Assembly (NCBI RefSeq): GCF_024700075.1
Contig: NZ_JAJONE010000006.1
Span: 131,110-195,109 of the forward strand
DNA: 64,000 nucleotides
Origin: Hymenobacter sp. J193
GTDB lineage: Bacteria; Bacteroidota; Bacteroidia; Cytophagales; Hymenobacteraceae
Direction: 5' to 3'
Made by a program: the position numbers and the translations under genes. Below are positions 37,805 to 47,798 of this stretch, one piece after another. Below the pieces are notes generated by a model that was not told the DNA's origin, ran no database searches, and worked only from the letters and a program-made list of their open reading frames with translations. Each line of letters opens with the position of its first letter. The stretch's first letter is position 1.

Positions 37805-38428
37805 CTACAGCAGCGCGTCGAGGCTGCGCCGGGCGTGGCTGGCGGGCCCCAGCCGCTGAAACTCGGTAGGGGTGAGGCCCGTCACCTGCCGGAACTGCCG
37901 CGAGAGGTGGGCCGGGGAGCTGTAGCCCAGTTGCTCGGCCACCTGGGCCATGCTCAGTTCGCCGTAGCCAATGAGTTCCTTAGCCCGCTCCACCTTCTGA
38001 CGGATAATGAACTTCTCGATGGTCAGCCCTTCCTCGGAAGAAAACAGGTGCGACAGATAGTGGTAGTCGCGCCCCAGGTGCTCCACCAGATAATCCGAGT
38101 AGTTCAGCAGGCGCGGGCCCGGTACCGGGTAGTGAATGAGCGTCACCAGCAGCGTCTTTATATGTTCCACCAACTGCGCCCGGGGGTCTTCGAGCAGGGC
38201 GAAGCCCGCATCGAGCAGGCTGCGGCGCACGGCCTCCAAGTCTGGCATCGCGCCAGCCGGAGCCGATACATCGGCCTCACCCAGCACCACGCGGTGCACC
38301 TGCAGGCCCAGGGCCGTCAGGTCTTCTTTCACCACCCGGATGCACTGGGGGCACACCATGTTCTTAATCAGCAGCCGGTGCGTACCGGGAGCGGGCAGCG
38401 TAAAGCCGGCGCGGAGTTCAGGGTTCAT
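37805..38428 (-). CDS. AraC-family regulator with HMA-like copper-sensing N-terminus
   Basis: 207 residues. The N-terminal ~75 residues follow an HMA-like pattern with the metal motif KNMVCPQCIRVVKEDL. The C-terminal ~100 residues are an AraC DNA-binding domain (GLTIEKFIIRQKVERAKELI, LSMAQVAEQLGYSSPAHLSR, then QVTGLTPTEFQ). A Cu(I)-responsive activator is the simplest reading. It lies downstream of the cupredoxin gene (9 bp) in the minus-strand copA operon, so it is itself likely controlled by the sites at 41186-41280. Confidence 0.82.
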   Translation of the reverse strand: MNPELRAGFTLPAPGTHRLLIKNMVCPQCIRVVKEDLTALGLQVHRVVLGEADVSAPAGAMPDLEAVRRSLLDAGFALLEDPRAQLVEHIKTLLVTLIHYPVPGPRLLNYSDYLVEHLGRDYHYLSHLFSSEEGLTIEKFIIRQKVERAKELIGYGELSMAQVAEQLGYSSPAHLSRQFRQVTGLTPTEFQRLGPASHARRSLDALL

Positions 38429-38437
38429 AGGGCGGGC

Positions 38438-38814
38438 TTATTTCACTACAAGGCTGCCCCGCAGCATACCCATGCCACAGGTAAATGTGAAGGTACCCGC
38501 CTGCTGGGGCAGCAGTTCCACCAGCGTCGTTTTGAAGGCCGGCAGGTCGCGGCGAATGCTGAAATCGGGCATGAGCAGTTCCTCGGAACAGCTGTTCTCC
38601 TCGTCGCGGTAAAAGCTCAACTGCACGGGCTTGCCGCGCTCCACCTCAATCACGTCGGGCGAGTAGCCGCCCTTCACGGTGATGTCTACCTCCTGCACCC
38701 CGCTGATAGTAGAAACCGCGCTAGCCGTCTGGCGGGCGGAAAGAAGAAGTACCAGATAACAAAGCCGCATAAGGCCAGGCCTGCCAGAGTCACGATGATT
38801 TCGGGAGTATCCAT
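38438..38814 (-). CDS. membrane-anchored cupredoxin (one frameshift)
   Basis: About 125 residues. It begins [20 protein letters not shown], a membrane anchor, and continues as a cupredoxin: [33 protein letters not shown] and [17 protein letters not shown], where Cys and Met residues would hold copper. The frame breaks near 38738-38742; one added T joins anchor and domain. The start lies 4 bp after the copA stop. It probably receives or buffers copper at the membrane. Confidence 0.78.
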
Positions 38815-38818
38815 CACG

Positions 38819-41091
38819 TTAGTTTTTAACCGGGGAGAAGCTGCGCAGCCGCAGCGAGTTGGTGAGCACGGATACTGAGCTGAGGGCCATCGCTCCTGCC
38901 GCCAGCATGGGCGAAAGCAGGATTCCAAAGAAGGGGTACAGCAGCCCGGCCGCAATGGGAATACCCAGGGTGTTATAGATAAAGGCGAAAAACAGATTCT
39001 GCTTGATGGTGCGAATCGTCTGACGCGGAGTTCAATGGCTGTCACCACGCCCTGCAAATCCGAGCGCATGAGCGTGATGCCGGCGGCTTCCATCGCCACG
39101 TCGGTGCCGCCACCCATCGCCAAGCCGATATCGGCCTGGGCCAGGGCTGGCGCGTCGTTGATGCCGTCGCCGACCATCGCTACCGTGCGGCCTTCGGCCT
39201 GCAACTCCTTCACCTTGCCGGCCTTGCCGCTCGGCAATACCTCGGCGAAGTAGCGCGTGATGCCGACCTGACCGGCCACCTGGGCGGCGGTCTGGGGGTT
39301 GTCGCCGGTCATCATCACCACCTCAATGCCCATACTCTGCAGCCGCTTGATGGCGGCAGCCGAGGTTTCGCGCACGGTGTCGGCCACCCCAATTACGCCC
39401 GCCGCCTGGCCGGCTACGGCCACGTAGAGCACCGTTTTGGCCTGGGCCAACAGTTCGTCGGCCTGCTGGCGCACGGCCGGGGGCAGAGAGATGCCGGCTT
39501 CTTCAAGTAGACGGAAGTTGCCAATGAGCACGGGCTGGCTGTTTACCACGGCCTGCGCACCTTTTCCTTCCACGGCCTGGAAGTCGCTGGCCGAAACCAT
39601 CACCGTTTGCCGGGAGTCGGCGTAGCGCACCACGGCTTCGGCCAATGGATGCTCACTCTGCCGCTCCACAGCGGCTACCGCTTGTAGTAGCAAACCTGCA
39701 TCCTGCCCGGTCGCCGGCACGAAGTCTGTCACGGCGGGCTCGCCGCGGGTGATGGTACCGGTTTTATCGAGCAGCACAGTATTCACCTGGTGGGCTTTCT
39801 CCAACGCCTCGGCGTTGCGGATGAGCACGCCGTGCTCGGCGCCTTTGCCGGTGCTCACCATGATGGCCGTAGGTGTAGCCAGCCCCAGAGCACAAGGGCA
39901 GGCAATGATGAGCACAGCCACGAAGTTGACCAGCGCCAGCGGTAGCCGCGCTTCCACCGGAGCCAGGTCGAACCAGAGCACGAACGTTAGGATGGCAATG
40001 ACCACCACGGTGGGCACGAAGATGGCGCTGACCTTATCGGCCAGCCGCTGGATGGGAGCACGGCTGCCCTGGGCATCCTCCACCAGCTTTACAATCTGTG
40101 AGAGCATGGTATCAGCCCCTACTTTGGTCACGCGGAAGCGGAAGGAGCCCGTTTTGTTGAGCGTGGCCCCAAATACCGGGTCGCCGGCTTTCTTCTCCAC
40201 CGGCAGGCTTTCGCCGGTGAGCATGGCCTCGTCCACGGCGGAGCTGCCCTCCAGGATGAGGCCGTCGGTGGCCACCTTTTCACCTGGCCGCACGACTACC
40301 ACATCCTCCAGCTTCACCTGCTCGATGGGCACGTCCAGCTCCTGACCGTCCGACCGCACCACCCGGGCCGTTTTGGCTTGCAGCCCCATCAGGGCCTTGA
40401 TGGCGGCCGACGTCTGCGTTTTGGCCCGCAGTTCCAGTAGTTTGCCCAGCAGAATCAGGGCAATGATGGTGGCTGTCGTGTCGTAGTACACCTCGGGCAT
40501 AATGCCCCGGCGCATAAACCAGCCCGGCACCACCGTGGCCGCGAGGCTATAGAGGAAGGCAGCCCCGGTGCCCACGGCAATCAGCGTATCCATGTTGGCG
40601 GCCCGATGCTTGAAGCCGTTCCAGGCCGAAGTGTAGAACTCGCGCCCACTGTAGAGCAGCACCGGCAAGGTCAGCGCGAGCAGGCCATAGTTCAGCCACT
40701 GCATATTTACGCGGGCCATCATCGCCGGCCAGAGCATGAGCATGCTCAGGGGCATAATGACGACGGCCAGCCCCGTGGCCACCCAGAAGCGACGCTTAAG
40801 CTTGACGTAGGCCAGGGCTTTCTGCTGGTCGATTTCCGCTTGCCGGTCGGCAGCGCTGGTGTCGGGGGCGCGCTCGGTTACGCCGTAGCCGGCCTGCACA
40901 ACGGCCTCTTTCAGCGTGGCCGGGCTGGCCTGGGTGGGCAGGTAGTCAACCGTGGCCTTTTCAGTGGCGAAGTTGACCACGGCCCGCTGCACGCCCGGCG
41001 TGCGGGTCAGGGACTTCTCGACGAAGGACGCGCACGAGGCGCAGGTCATGCCTTCAATATCGAGGGTTTCGGTTTTGGTGGTTGGTTCCAT
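38819..41091 (-). CDS. copA: copper-exporting P1B-type ATPase (one frameshift)
   Basis: About 757 residues. An N-terminal HMA domain ([15 protein letters not shown]) is followed by the membrane domain with the metal-binding CPC ([15 protein letters not shown]), the phosphorylation site ([12 protein letters not shown]), the HP motif (SEHPLAEAV) and the hinge ([18 protein letters not shown]). The last membrane helices ([20 protein letters not shown] and on to SFSPVKN) are in another frame; one added base near 39025-39030 restores them. It pumps Cu(I) out of the cytoplasm. It heads a minus-strand operon with cupredoxin and AraC-HMA. Confidence 0.92.
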
Positions 41092-41185
41092 AGAAGGTTG
41101 CAGCAGGACCGCTACGTGGGGCCGGGAAACGCGTAGTTCTCAGCGCTAGAAAGTACATTACAAAGGAACGGCCACCCCGCAGCAG

Positions 41186-41280
41186 GGTTAGTACGGAATC
41201 CCACCCGATACTTGCATAATTTGCACGTAGCCAAGCTGGCAATGGATTTACATAATCCGGCCGTGGACTTGCATAATTTT
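41186..41280 (-). promoter_or_regulatory. two copies of the copper-regulon motif between divergent operons
   Basis: On the minus strand AAATTATGCAAG occurs at 41222 and 41278, each followed by a second half (GGGATTCCGTACTAACC and GGATTATGTAAATCC). The copies are 58 bp apart, close to five and a half helical turns. They sit between copA (start 41091, minus) and the Cus operon (first gene 41472, plus) and could serve both. Confidence 0.6.
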
Positions 41281-41444
41281 GCGGTCTTTTACCCAGGCCT
41301 CTTACCACGAGCCCAGCGGAAAGCAGCCTGATGCCTTTTTGAGGTCCCTTTTCCCAGGCGAAGTGCCCTCCCGACCAAACGACCCGGAAACTCTTTGCTT
41401 GGAAACGGGGTAAGTGAGCGGTACCGCCTTTTCGTAGAGAAGTC

Positions 41445-41452
41445 TACTTTTG
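41445..41452 (+). promoter_or_regulatory. Cus operon -7 box
   Basis: TACTTTTG fits TAnnTTTG and lies 20 bp before the first gene of the plus-strand copper operon. The regulatory motifs lie 165-260 bp upstream of it. Confidence 0.5.
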
Positions 41453-41471
41453 CGGTTGCTTAGCGCCTGTC

Positions 41472-41960
41472 ATGTTCCGTAGCCTGTTTCCTTTCCGCCG
41501 TTTGCTGGCGACGAGCTTCCTGCTCGTCTTCGTCAACGTGTTCGTGGGGCAGTGCTGGTGCGCGACGATAAATCCCGTGCAGGCCGCGCCCGCGCCGGTA
41601 GCCCAGACCGCTGCCTCGAAGAAGCCCACGCACCCCGGCTGCCACGGTCACGGCAAAGCGTTGACCCAGCAGCAACCGGTTAAGACCAAGCAAGGCCACG
41701 GCCATTCCAGCTCCAAGCCCATGGGCAAGGAGGACTGCTGCAAAGACAACTCGGCGACCATTCTTAAGTCGCTCGCGACACCCGGTGAAAAGCAGCTGCT
41801 CTCGCCCGCCCCGGCCCTGCTGCCGGTCAGCAATGAGTTCTTTTTCCGGCCCGCCGCTGGCGCGTGGGACCGCACGCACTCGGTCGTTCTGGTGCTCCGT
41901 GAGCACCTACCCCCCAAAATACCCGACATCCGAATCTTTATTCAGTCCCTGACGGTCTGA
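41472..41960 (+). CDS. secreted His/Cys-containing protein at head of Cus operon
   Basis: 162 residues, no family recognised. A hydrophobic N-terminus (LLATSFLLVFVNVFVGQCWC) acts as signal or anchor. The middle holds HPGCHGHGKALTQQQ, QGHGHSSS and KEDCCKDN, plausible metal ligands. The C-terminal part (FFFRPAAGAWDRTHSVVLVL, PPKIPDIRIFIQSLTV) has the look of a short outer-membrane-protein tail. It is the first gene after the promoter, suggesting a periplasmic copper-binding role. Confidence 0.6.
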   Translation: MFRSLFPFRRLLATSFLLVFVNVFVGQCWCATINPVQAAPAPVAQTAASKKPTHPGCHGHGKALTQQQPVKTKQGHGHSSSKPMGKEDCCKDNSATILKSLATPGEKQLLSPAPALLPVSNEFFFRPAAGAWDRTHSVVLVLREHLPPKIPDIRIFIQSLTV

Positions 41961-42092
41961 TTGATTTGACGCACCCAAGGCTCGCCCTGGCATAGCTCCG
42001 CTATGTCCGGGGCGGGCCTTTGTTTTGGCGTGTCCGCCCGGCGTATCGAGCCGCTTATCTCCCTCATCTTACTGGTTTTACCTCACTCAACA

Positions 42093-42224
42093 ATGAAGAG
42101 TTGTTGCCAGGAAGCGGGCGCTCCGCCCCCGAGAGGGCCAATTCGTCGCCTGCTTTCCTACCTGCTTTATGCCGCGGTGGCCGCCGTGTTGGGCTTCGTG
42201 CTCTGGCAGCAATGGCAGGCCTAA
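42093..42224 (+). CDS. 43-residue single-span membrane protein
   Basis: The frame starts MKSCCQEAGAPPPRG and continues with one hydrophobic helix (LLSYLLYAAVAAVLGFVLWQ). A Cys-Cys pair precedes the helix and could bind metal. Such short proteins are easily missed. The support is position inside the operon, a clear start and a complete helix. Confidence 0.5.
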   Translation: MKSCCQEAGAPPPRGPIRRLLSYLLYAAVAAVLGFVLWQQWQA

Positions 42225-42292
42225 CCCTTCGGCAGAAACACACCGGGGCTGCTGGATTCAGCGCCCTCCAACCAAACCCCATTCCTCTTTCT

Positions 42293-43239
42293 ATGCACCG
42301 CTTACCCCTTTCCCTGCTGGCCGTTGCCAGCCTGCTCACCGCTGCCAGCTGCTCCTCCGACTCGGCCTCCAGCAGCGCCACCGACACCATTACGACGCCC
42401 ACCAACGGCCCGGCTGAAGGCACCGCCGACCACGCCGGCGGCCACACCTATGCCTGCCCCATGCACCCCGAGGTGACCAGCACCCAGGACGGCGAGAAGT
42501 GCCCCAAATGCGGCATGAAGCTGGAGCACAACGACGCCGTTTCCAATGGCAAGACCTACGAAATGAAGCTCGTGCCCACGCCCACGCAGGTGACGGCCGG
42601 ACAGCCCACCACGCTGGCTTTCACGCCTCGTGAAACCGGCAACGAATCGGCTCCCGTGCCCTTGGCCGTGGTGCATGAGAAGAAGATTCACCTCATCATT
42701 GTGAGCAAGGACCTGGGCCAGTTCTACCACGAACACCCCGAGTACACCGCCGCCGGCGACTACAAAGTGCAGTACACCTTCCCGAAGGGCGGCGACTACG
42801 TGCTGTTTCAGGACTATACACCCACCGGCTCGGGCCACCAGCTGGGCCGCCAGCCCCTCACGGTGAAAGGCACCGCCTACGCGCCGGTCAAGTTCAAAAA
42901 CGACGATATGCAGTGGGAAAAGGATGGATACCAGGCCACGCTTTCCTTCGACAAAGACCTGAAAGTGGGCCAGCTGCTGGGCATGAAAATCAACATCAGC
43001 AAAGGGGGCAGCCAGTAACCGACCTGGACAATTACCTCGGGGCGCTGGGCCACGTGGTGGTCATCAGCGAGGACACGCAGAACTACCTGCACGTGCATCC
43101 CAACGACCAGGCCGACAAAGGCCCCAACATCGGCTTCAACACCAACTTCGAGAAGCCCGGCCTCTACCGCGTGTTTCTGCAGTTCAACCACGCGGGCAAA
43201 ATCCACACTGGCGACTTCACCATCAACGTGAAGGCCTAG
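42293..43239 (+). CDS. lipoprotein with heavy-metal-binding domain (one frameshift)
   Basis: About 315 residues. The signal peptide ends in the lipobox LTAASC. A heavy-metal-binding domain follows (YACPMHPEVTSTQDGEKCPK, then CGMKL), and then beta-rich sequence with repeated His motifs (GQFYHEHPEY and YLHVHPNDQ). The frame breaks near 43004-43012: the first frame stops after KGGSQ, while one added base continues as PVTDLDNYLGALGHVVVIS. It probably binds copper in the periplasm and hands it to the efflux complex. Confidence 0.8.
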
Positions 43240-43285
43240 CCTGGCCCGGCTCCCTTTTCATTTCCCGCTTATCTCCGCCAAACCC

Positions 43286-44011
43286 ATGAAAAAGTCTGCT
43301 TTTTTCCTTGCCACCCTCTGCTCGGGCTCCTTGCTGGTGGCCAGCTGCAATAGCGATAAGGCTGCCGATTCGACGGCTACGACCACAGAAACCACTACCG
43401 ATGCCGCGGCTTCCGGCGATATGGCCGGCATGGACCACTCTGCGATGGGGCACGAGGGCGCGGCTGCGGCCGGCAGCTCGCCGCAGTTGGTAGCCATGAA
43501 CGAGATGATGACCAAGATGCACGCCGCGCAACCTAAGGGCAACACCGACCACGACTTTGCCCACCACATGTTGGAGCATCACAAGGGCGCGGTAGTAATG
43601 GCTGACATCCAGCTGCGCGACGGCAAAGACGCCACCATGCGCCGCATGGCCGAGCAAATCAAAGCCGACCAGCTCAAGGAAATCACCGCGCTGGAAACCG
43701 CCGCCACCCGCCTGGATAATGCCCCGACCAACTACCAGCCCAATGACCCGGCAGACCCTTTCACCAGCAAGATGAAGGCTTCGATGGACGGGATGATGCA
43801 GAACATGCCCAAGGCAGTAGCCGACCCCGACATGAACTTCAACATGCTGATGACGGTGCACCACCAGAGTGCCGTGGACATGGCCAAAGCCGAACTGGCC
43901 CACGGCAAGGACACCAAGCTCAAAGAGATGGCCCAGCAGATGATTGATGCCCAAGAAAAGGAAATCGCCGGCTTCAAGGCCTGGCACCAGCAGAACGCCG
44001 ACAAGATGTAA
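43286..44011 (+). CDS. DUF305 lipoprotein
   Basis: 241 residues, lipobox LLVASC. Two DUF305 repeats carry the His pairs DFAHHMLEHHKGAVVMADIQ and FNMLMTVHHQSAVDMAKAEL. Met/His-rich linkers (GDMAGMDHSAMGHEG, MDGMMQNMPKAV) suggest metal binding. It is a paralogue of the outlying gene at 35218-35829, with the same order of domains. It lies in the Cus operon, 46 bp after the preceding gene. Confidence 0.87.
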   Translation: MKKSAFFLATLCSGSLLVASCNSDKAADSTATTTETTTDAAASGDMAGMDHSAMGHEGAAAAGSSPQLVAMNEMMTKMHAAQPKGNTDHDFAHHMLEHHKGAVVMADIQLRDGKDATMRRMAEQIKADQLKEITALETAATRLDNAPTNYQPNDPADPFTSKMKASMDGMMQNMPKAVADPDMNFNMLMTVHHQSAVDMAKAELAHGKDTKLKEMAQQMIDAQEKEIAGFKAWHQQNADKM

Positions 44012-44092
44012 TCCCTCGGGGGCAGGCCGCACCGCCGGTTGGCGGCCGTGGCCTGCCCCCATCATCACCCACCCCAATCATACCCGTTTCCC

Positions 44093-44644
44093 ATGAAGAT
44101 TCACCACGTTCTCGCTGCCGCCCTGTTGCTGGCCGCGCCGCTATCCGCTGCGGCCCAGCATAGCCACAAGCCCGGTACTGCCGCCCACGGCCATAAGGCC
44201 GCCGGTGAAACCCACGCCCATAAATCTCCCCACGGCGGCATCGTACGCACGGCGGGCAAGTACCATGTAGAGTTGGTGCAGCAGGCCGGCCAGGTCCACG
44301 TGTACCTGCTCGATGACAACGAAAAGGCGTTGCCCGTGGACCGCGCTACCGGCACCGCTATGCTGCTCAGTACGACGGGCAAAACCAGCAGCGTGAAGCT
44401 GACTCCTACCGGTGACCACCTGGTGGCCGCCGTGCCCGTCGGCACCACCCTGCGCACGGCCATCGTGAGCCTCAAGGCCAACGGCAGCTCGCTCAACGCC
44501 CGGTTTGAGAAGCTTGACGCGGCTGCAAAAGCCGGTAAGGCCGTTTCCAATGCGTATGCCTGCCCGATGAACTGCGAAGGCAGTGCCAGCCCAGAACCCG
44601 GCAGCTGCCCCAAGTGCGGCATGGCCCTCGTGAAAAAGTCGTAG
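44093..44644 (+). CDS. secreted protein with heavy-metal-binding domain
   Basis: 183 residues. A cleavable signal peptide (VLAAALLLAAPLSAAAQ) and a His-rich N-terminus (HSHKPGTAAHGHKAAGETHA) come first. A beta-rich middle (GGIVRTAGKYHVELVQQAG) follows, and then a C-terminal heavy-metal-binding motif, YACPMNCEGSASPEPGSCPK plus CGMALV. A periplasmic copper carrier is the likely role. It is followed by the CusC-type gene after 69 bp. Confidence 0.78.
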   Translation: MKIHHVLAAALLLAAPLSAAAQHSHKPGTAAHGHKAAGETHAHKSPHGGIVRTAGKYHVELVQQAGQVHVYLLDDNEKALPVDRATGTAMLLSTTGKTSSVKLTPTGDHLVAAVPVGTTLRTAIVSLKANGSSLNARFEKLDAAAKAGKAVSNAYACPMNCEGSASPEPGSCPKCGMALVKKS

Positions 44645-44713
44645 GCGGGCGCCGTTTGGGCTGCCTGCTGCTGCAACAGCGGGTGGCCCACCGACTGGTT
44701 TTAACCTGATTGT

Positions 44714-45955
44714 ATGAAGTTCTTGAACGTAAAAAGCGGGTATTGTTGGCTGCTGACGCTGTTGCTGCTGGCGCTTTGCTCCGGCGCGGCGCGGGCGCAA
44801 ACCACCATCAGCCTGGACAGCGCCGAGGCCCAGACCCTGCGCCGGCACCCCCGGCTGCGGCAGTCAACCCAGGAGATTGAGGAGCAGCGCGCCCTCAAGC
44901 GGGGCTCCTTTGCGCCGGCCAACCCGGATTTTCTCTTTTCGGCACCCACGGGCGAGATGTGGGCCCCGGGCGTGGTGCAAACCATTGACCTGCCCAACGT
45001 ATACCGACGGCAGCGGCAGGTGGCCGAGGCCGGTATCACGCTGGCCGAGCGCAACCGCGACGTGAGCCGGGCCAGCGTGCTGCGCGACACCCGCCTGGCC
45101 TACCTGAGCCTGCAGTTTGCTGAGGCTCAGGTGCGCCAGCTCACGTATCAGGACAGCCTGTTTCGGGTGCTGCGCCTGGCCACCGAGCGGCTGTTCACGG
45201 CCGGCGAAGTCACCTCGCTGCAGCGCATCAGCACCGACGCCGAAGCCCGGCAGGTGACCGTGCTGCTGCAACAAGCCACCGCCGACCAACAGGCCGCCCA
45301 GCGCCGGCTGGGGCTGCTGCTGGGCCGGCCCGCCGAGGCCCTGGCTACCAGCACCGACTTGAGCCGCACCGGCGCGGAGCTAGCCCAAACGGGTACTACC
45401 CTACTCAGCGGGCTGCCAGTTGAAGACAGTGCCGCCCTCGTGCGCAGCCCCACGCTGGCGGCCGCCACCCAGAACGTCGCCCTGAGCCAGTCGGGCATCA
45501 GCCTGGTGCGGGCGCGGCGCACGCCGGCTCTCACGGTGGGCTACCAAAATCAAGCATTTGAGAACTCGGCGCTCCGATACCGCTTTCAGTTTGGCGTGTC
45601 GGTGCCCGTGTGGTTCTGGACTTACCGCTCGCAGCTGCAGGCGGCCACGGCCCGCTCTCAGGCCGCCAGCTACCAGCTGCAGGCCCAGCGCCTGGAACTC
45701 AGCACCCAGTACGAGCAGGCCTTGGCGGATACGCGCAAGTTTTCGACATCGCTGGCTTACTACGAGCAAACCGGCCTGCCCCAGTCGCGGGCCATCATCA
45801 GCCAGTCGCAGCGCCTGTTCCGGGCCGGCGAAGTGAGCTACCTGCAGCTTATTCTGAGCCTGAATCAGGCCTTTGCCATTCAGAATACTTACCTGACCAC
45901 CATCCGCGACTACCGCCAGGCTTTGGTCGAGCTTAACTACCTGCGGGGCGAATAA
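44714..45955 (+). CDS. cusC: outer-membrane efflux channel, TolC/CusC-like
   Basis: 413 residues with a signal peptide ending ARAQ. Long helical repeats (RDTRLAYLSLQFAEAQVRQL, LRLATERLFTAGEVTSLQRI; in the second half SRAIISQSQRLFRAGEVSYL) give the two-fold outer-membrane efflux protein pattern. It would connect the CusB/CusA-type pump to the outside. The next gene begins 12 bp after it. Confidence 0.88.
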   Translation: MKFLNVKSGYCWLLTLLLLALCSGAARAQTTISLDSAEAQTLRRHPRLRQSTQEIEEQRALKRGSFAPANPDFLFSAPTGEMWAPGVVQTIDLPNVYRRQRQVAEAGITLAERNRDVSRASVLRDTRLAYLSLQFAEAQVRQLTYQDSLFRVLRLATERLFTAGEVTSLQRISTDAEARQVTVLLQQATADQQAAQRRLGLLLGRPAEALATSTDLSRTGAELAQTGTTLLSGLPVEDSAALVRSPTLAAATQNVALSQSGISLVRARRTPALTVGYQNQAFENSALRYRFQFGVSVPVWFWTYRSQLQAATARSQAASYQLQAQRLELSTQYEQALADTRKFSTSLAYYEQTGLPQSRAIISQSQRLFRAGEVSYLQLILSLNQAFAIQNTYLTTIRDYRQALVELNYLRGE

Positions 45956-45967
45956 CCGTCAACTATC

Positions 45968-46594
45968 ATGAAACAACTCCTGATTTTGCTGCTGGGTTTG
46001 CTGCTGACCAGCCCGGCTTACGCCCACGGGGGCGAAGACCACGGCGACGGGACGAAGGCGGGTACGGCGGCGGGCGCTACCTCGTTTTCGGTCGCGGCCC
46101 TCTCGGAGCAGTTCGAGGTGCTGCTGCGCTACGAGCCCCTGGAAGGCGGCCAGCCGGCCGACCTGCGCCTGTTCTTATCCGACTACGCCACCAACGCCCC
46201 TATCAAGGGCGCGAAGCTCACGCTCACCAATCCGGAAGACGCCAACCTGAAATGGGCGGCAACCGAGCAGGAGCCGGGCATTTACCTGGTTGAGGGCCAG
46301 TTTCCGGCTAACAAGGCTTACAGCTTTGCGGTGAACATCGTGGCCGGCGAAACGGCCGATTTACTGCTGCTCGAAGGCATCAAGGTCGGGGAGAAGCTAC
46401 CCGTGGCGGCTACGGCCCCCGCTGCGGCCCCGTCGCTTTTCTCATCCTGGAAAACCATTCTGGCCCTGATTGGGGCCTTTGCGCTCGGTATCGGCCTGAC
46501 GGCCCTGCTGCTGCGTCGTCGTCGCCGCTCAGAATCCGTGCCGCAGACTTCGGAACAGGCGCTGACCGCCAGCCGCCGTGCCCCCTTCCCTTAA
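45968..46594 (+). CDS. periplasmic protein with C-terminal membrane anchor
   Basis: 208 residues. A signal peptide ends at AYAHGGEDHGDG, a His/Asp motif also present in the adjoining CusB-like protein (HSGEDHGGE). A beta-sandwich-like domain (about 40-140) and a C-terminal helix (ILALIGAFALGIGLTALLLR) follow with a basic tail. No family is firmly recognised. It lies between the channel and the adaptor genes, so a role in metal delivery to the pump is likely. Confidence 0.7.
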   Translation: MKQLLILLLGLLLTSPAYAHGGEDHGDGTKAGTAAGATSFSVAALSEQFEVLLRYEPLEGGQPADLRLFLSDYATNAPIKGAKLTLTNPEDANLKWAATEQEPGIYLVEGQFPANKAYSFAVNIVAGETADLLLLEGIKVGEKLPVAATAPAAAPSLFSSWKTILALIGAFALGIGLTALLLRRRRRSESVPQTSEQALTASRRAPFP

Positions 46595-46607
46595 TGCCAC
46601 TTCTGAT

Positions 46608-47753
46608 ATGAAAACCAAGCATAAATTCCTAGCCGCCACGGCCGCCTTCGGACTGGTACTAACTGTGCTGCTGCCCCCACCCAGCCTAGTGCAGGCGCAC
46701 AGCGGCGAAGACCACGGCGGCGAAGCCAAAGCCAGCACCGGCGTGGCCCTCACCGACGAGGTGCTGCTGCCCAAGGAAAGCCAGTTTCTGTTCGAGGTCC
46801 GCACCAATCTGGCTGCTTATTCCACCACCTACAGCCGGGCCACCCTCTACGGCACGGTATCGGCCGCGGCCGGGGGCGAGGGGCGCGTGGTAGTGCCCCA
46901 GACCGGGCGCATCGTGAGCCTCGCTGCGCAGGTGGGCAAAACCGTGCGGGCCGGCCAGACGCTGGCCGTGATTGAGCAAACCCTCGACGCCACCCAGCAA
47001 ATTGGCCTCAGCACCGAGCGCGCCAACGCTCAGGCTGAGCTGCGCGCCGCACAGCAAGACTACTCCCGCCTGCAAACCATCGCCGACATTGCCGCCCGCA
47101 AAGACGTGGTGGCCGCTGAGCTGCGCCTGCGCCAGGCCCGCCAAAACGCGGCCATCTACAACGGGCAGGCCAGCCAGCGGCGCGTGAGCATCACCTCGCC
47201 GGTGAGCGGCACCGTGGACGTGTTTAACCTAGCCGTGGGCCAGCAGGTGAACCAGGGCGACGAGCTGTTTCGGGTCATCAACCCCGGCAAGCTGCGCGTG
47301 GAAGCCCAGGTGTTTGCTCAGGATTTAGCGAAGGTGACGCCCGGGGCTTTGTTTCGGGTAGAAGGCTTGCAGGGCCAAGCGGGCGTGCCGGCCCGGCTGG
47401 TGGTGTTCAGCAACGTGGTGAACCCCGTGAACCAGGCCCGGCAGCTGGTGCTGGAACTCGATGCCACCGAAGGCAGCGCCTACCGCGCCGGCCAGGCCGT
47501 GAACGTGCAGGTGGTGGGCCAGACCGGCGGCGGCAAACCCCAACTGGTAGTGCCGACCTCGGCCATTACGGACTTGAATGGCAAGCCCGTGGTCTTCGTG
47601 CACACCGAACCCGAACACTTCAAGATTCGCTATGTGCAGCCGGGGGCCATGAATGGCCAGCAGACCGTGCTCGTGCAGGGTCAGGTCAACGAAAATGACC
47701 GGGTGGTGACGGCTGGCACCTACCAGCTTAAATCCATTTATCTCAACCAATAG
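46608..47753 (+). CDS. cusB: RND efflux membrane-fusion protein, CusB-like
   Basis: 381 residues from ATG 46608. A signal peptide is followed by a His-rich motif (HSGEDHGGE). The lipoyl half-motifs are RVVVPQTGRIVSLAAQVGKT and SITSPVSGTVDVFNLAVGQQ, with a coiled-coil hairpin between (QAELRAAQQDYSRLQ...AELRLRQARQNAA), then beta-barrel and membrane-proximal domains. It links the inner-membrane pump to the channel. Gene order cusC, unknown, cusB, SnoaL-like, cusA is kept in one operon. Confidence 0.9.
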   Translation: MKTKHKFLAATAAFGLVLTVLLPPPSLVQAHSGEDHGGEAKASTGVALTDEVLLPKESQFLFEVRTNLAAYSTTYSRATLYGTVSAAAGGEGRVVVPQTGRIVSLAAQVGKTVRAGQTLAVIEQTLDATQQIGLSTERANAQAELRAAQQDYSRLQTIADIAARKDVVAAELRLRQARQNAAIYNGQASQRRVSITSPVSGTVDVFNLAVGQQVNQGDELFRVINPGKLRVEAQVFAQDLAKVTPGALFRVEGLQGQAGVPARLVVFSNVVNPVNQARQLVLELDATEGSAYRAGQAVNVQVVGQTGGGKPQLVVPTSAITDLNGKPVVFVHTEPEHFKIRYVQPGAMNGQQTVLVQGQVNENDRVVTAGTYQLKSIYLNQ

Positions 47754-47798
47754 CTCCGCCTCACCCGCTGGTCTTCTCGCTTCCTGCTTCTAATTCCC

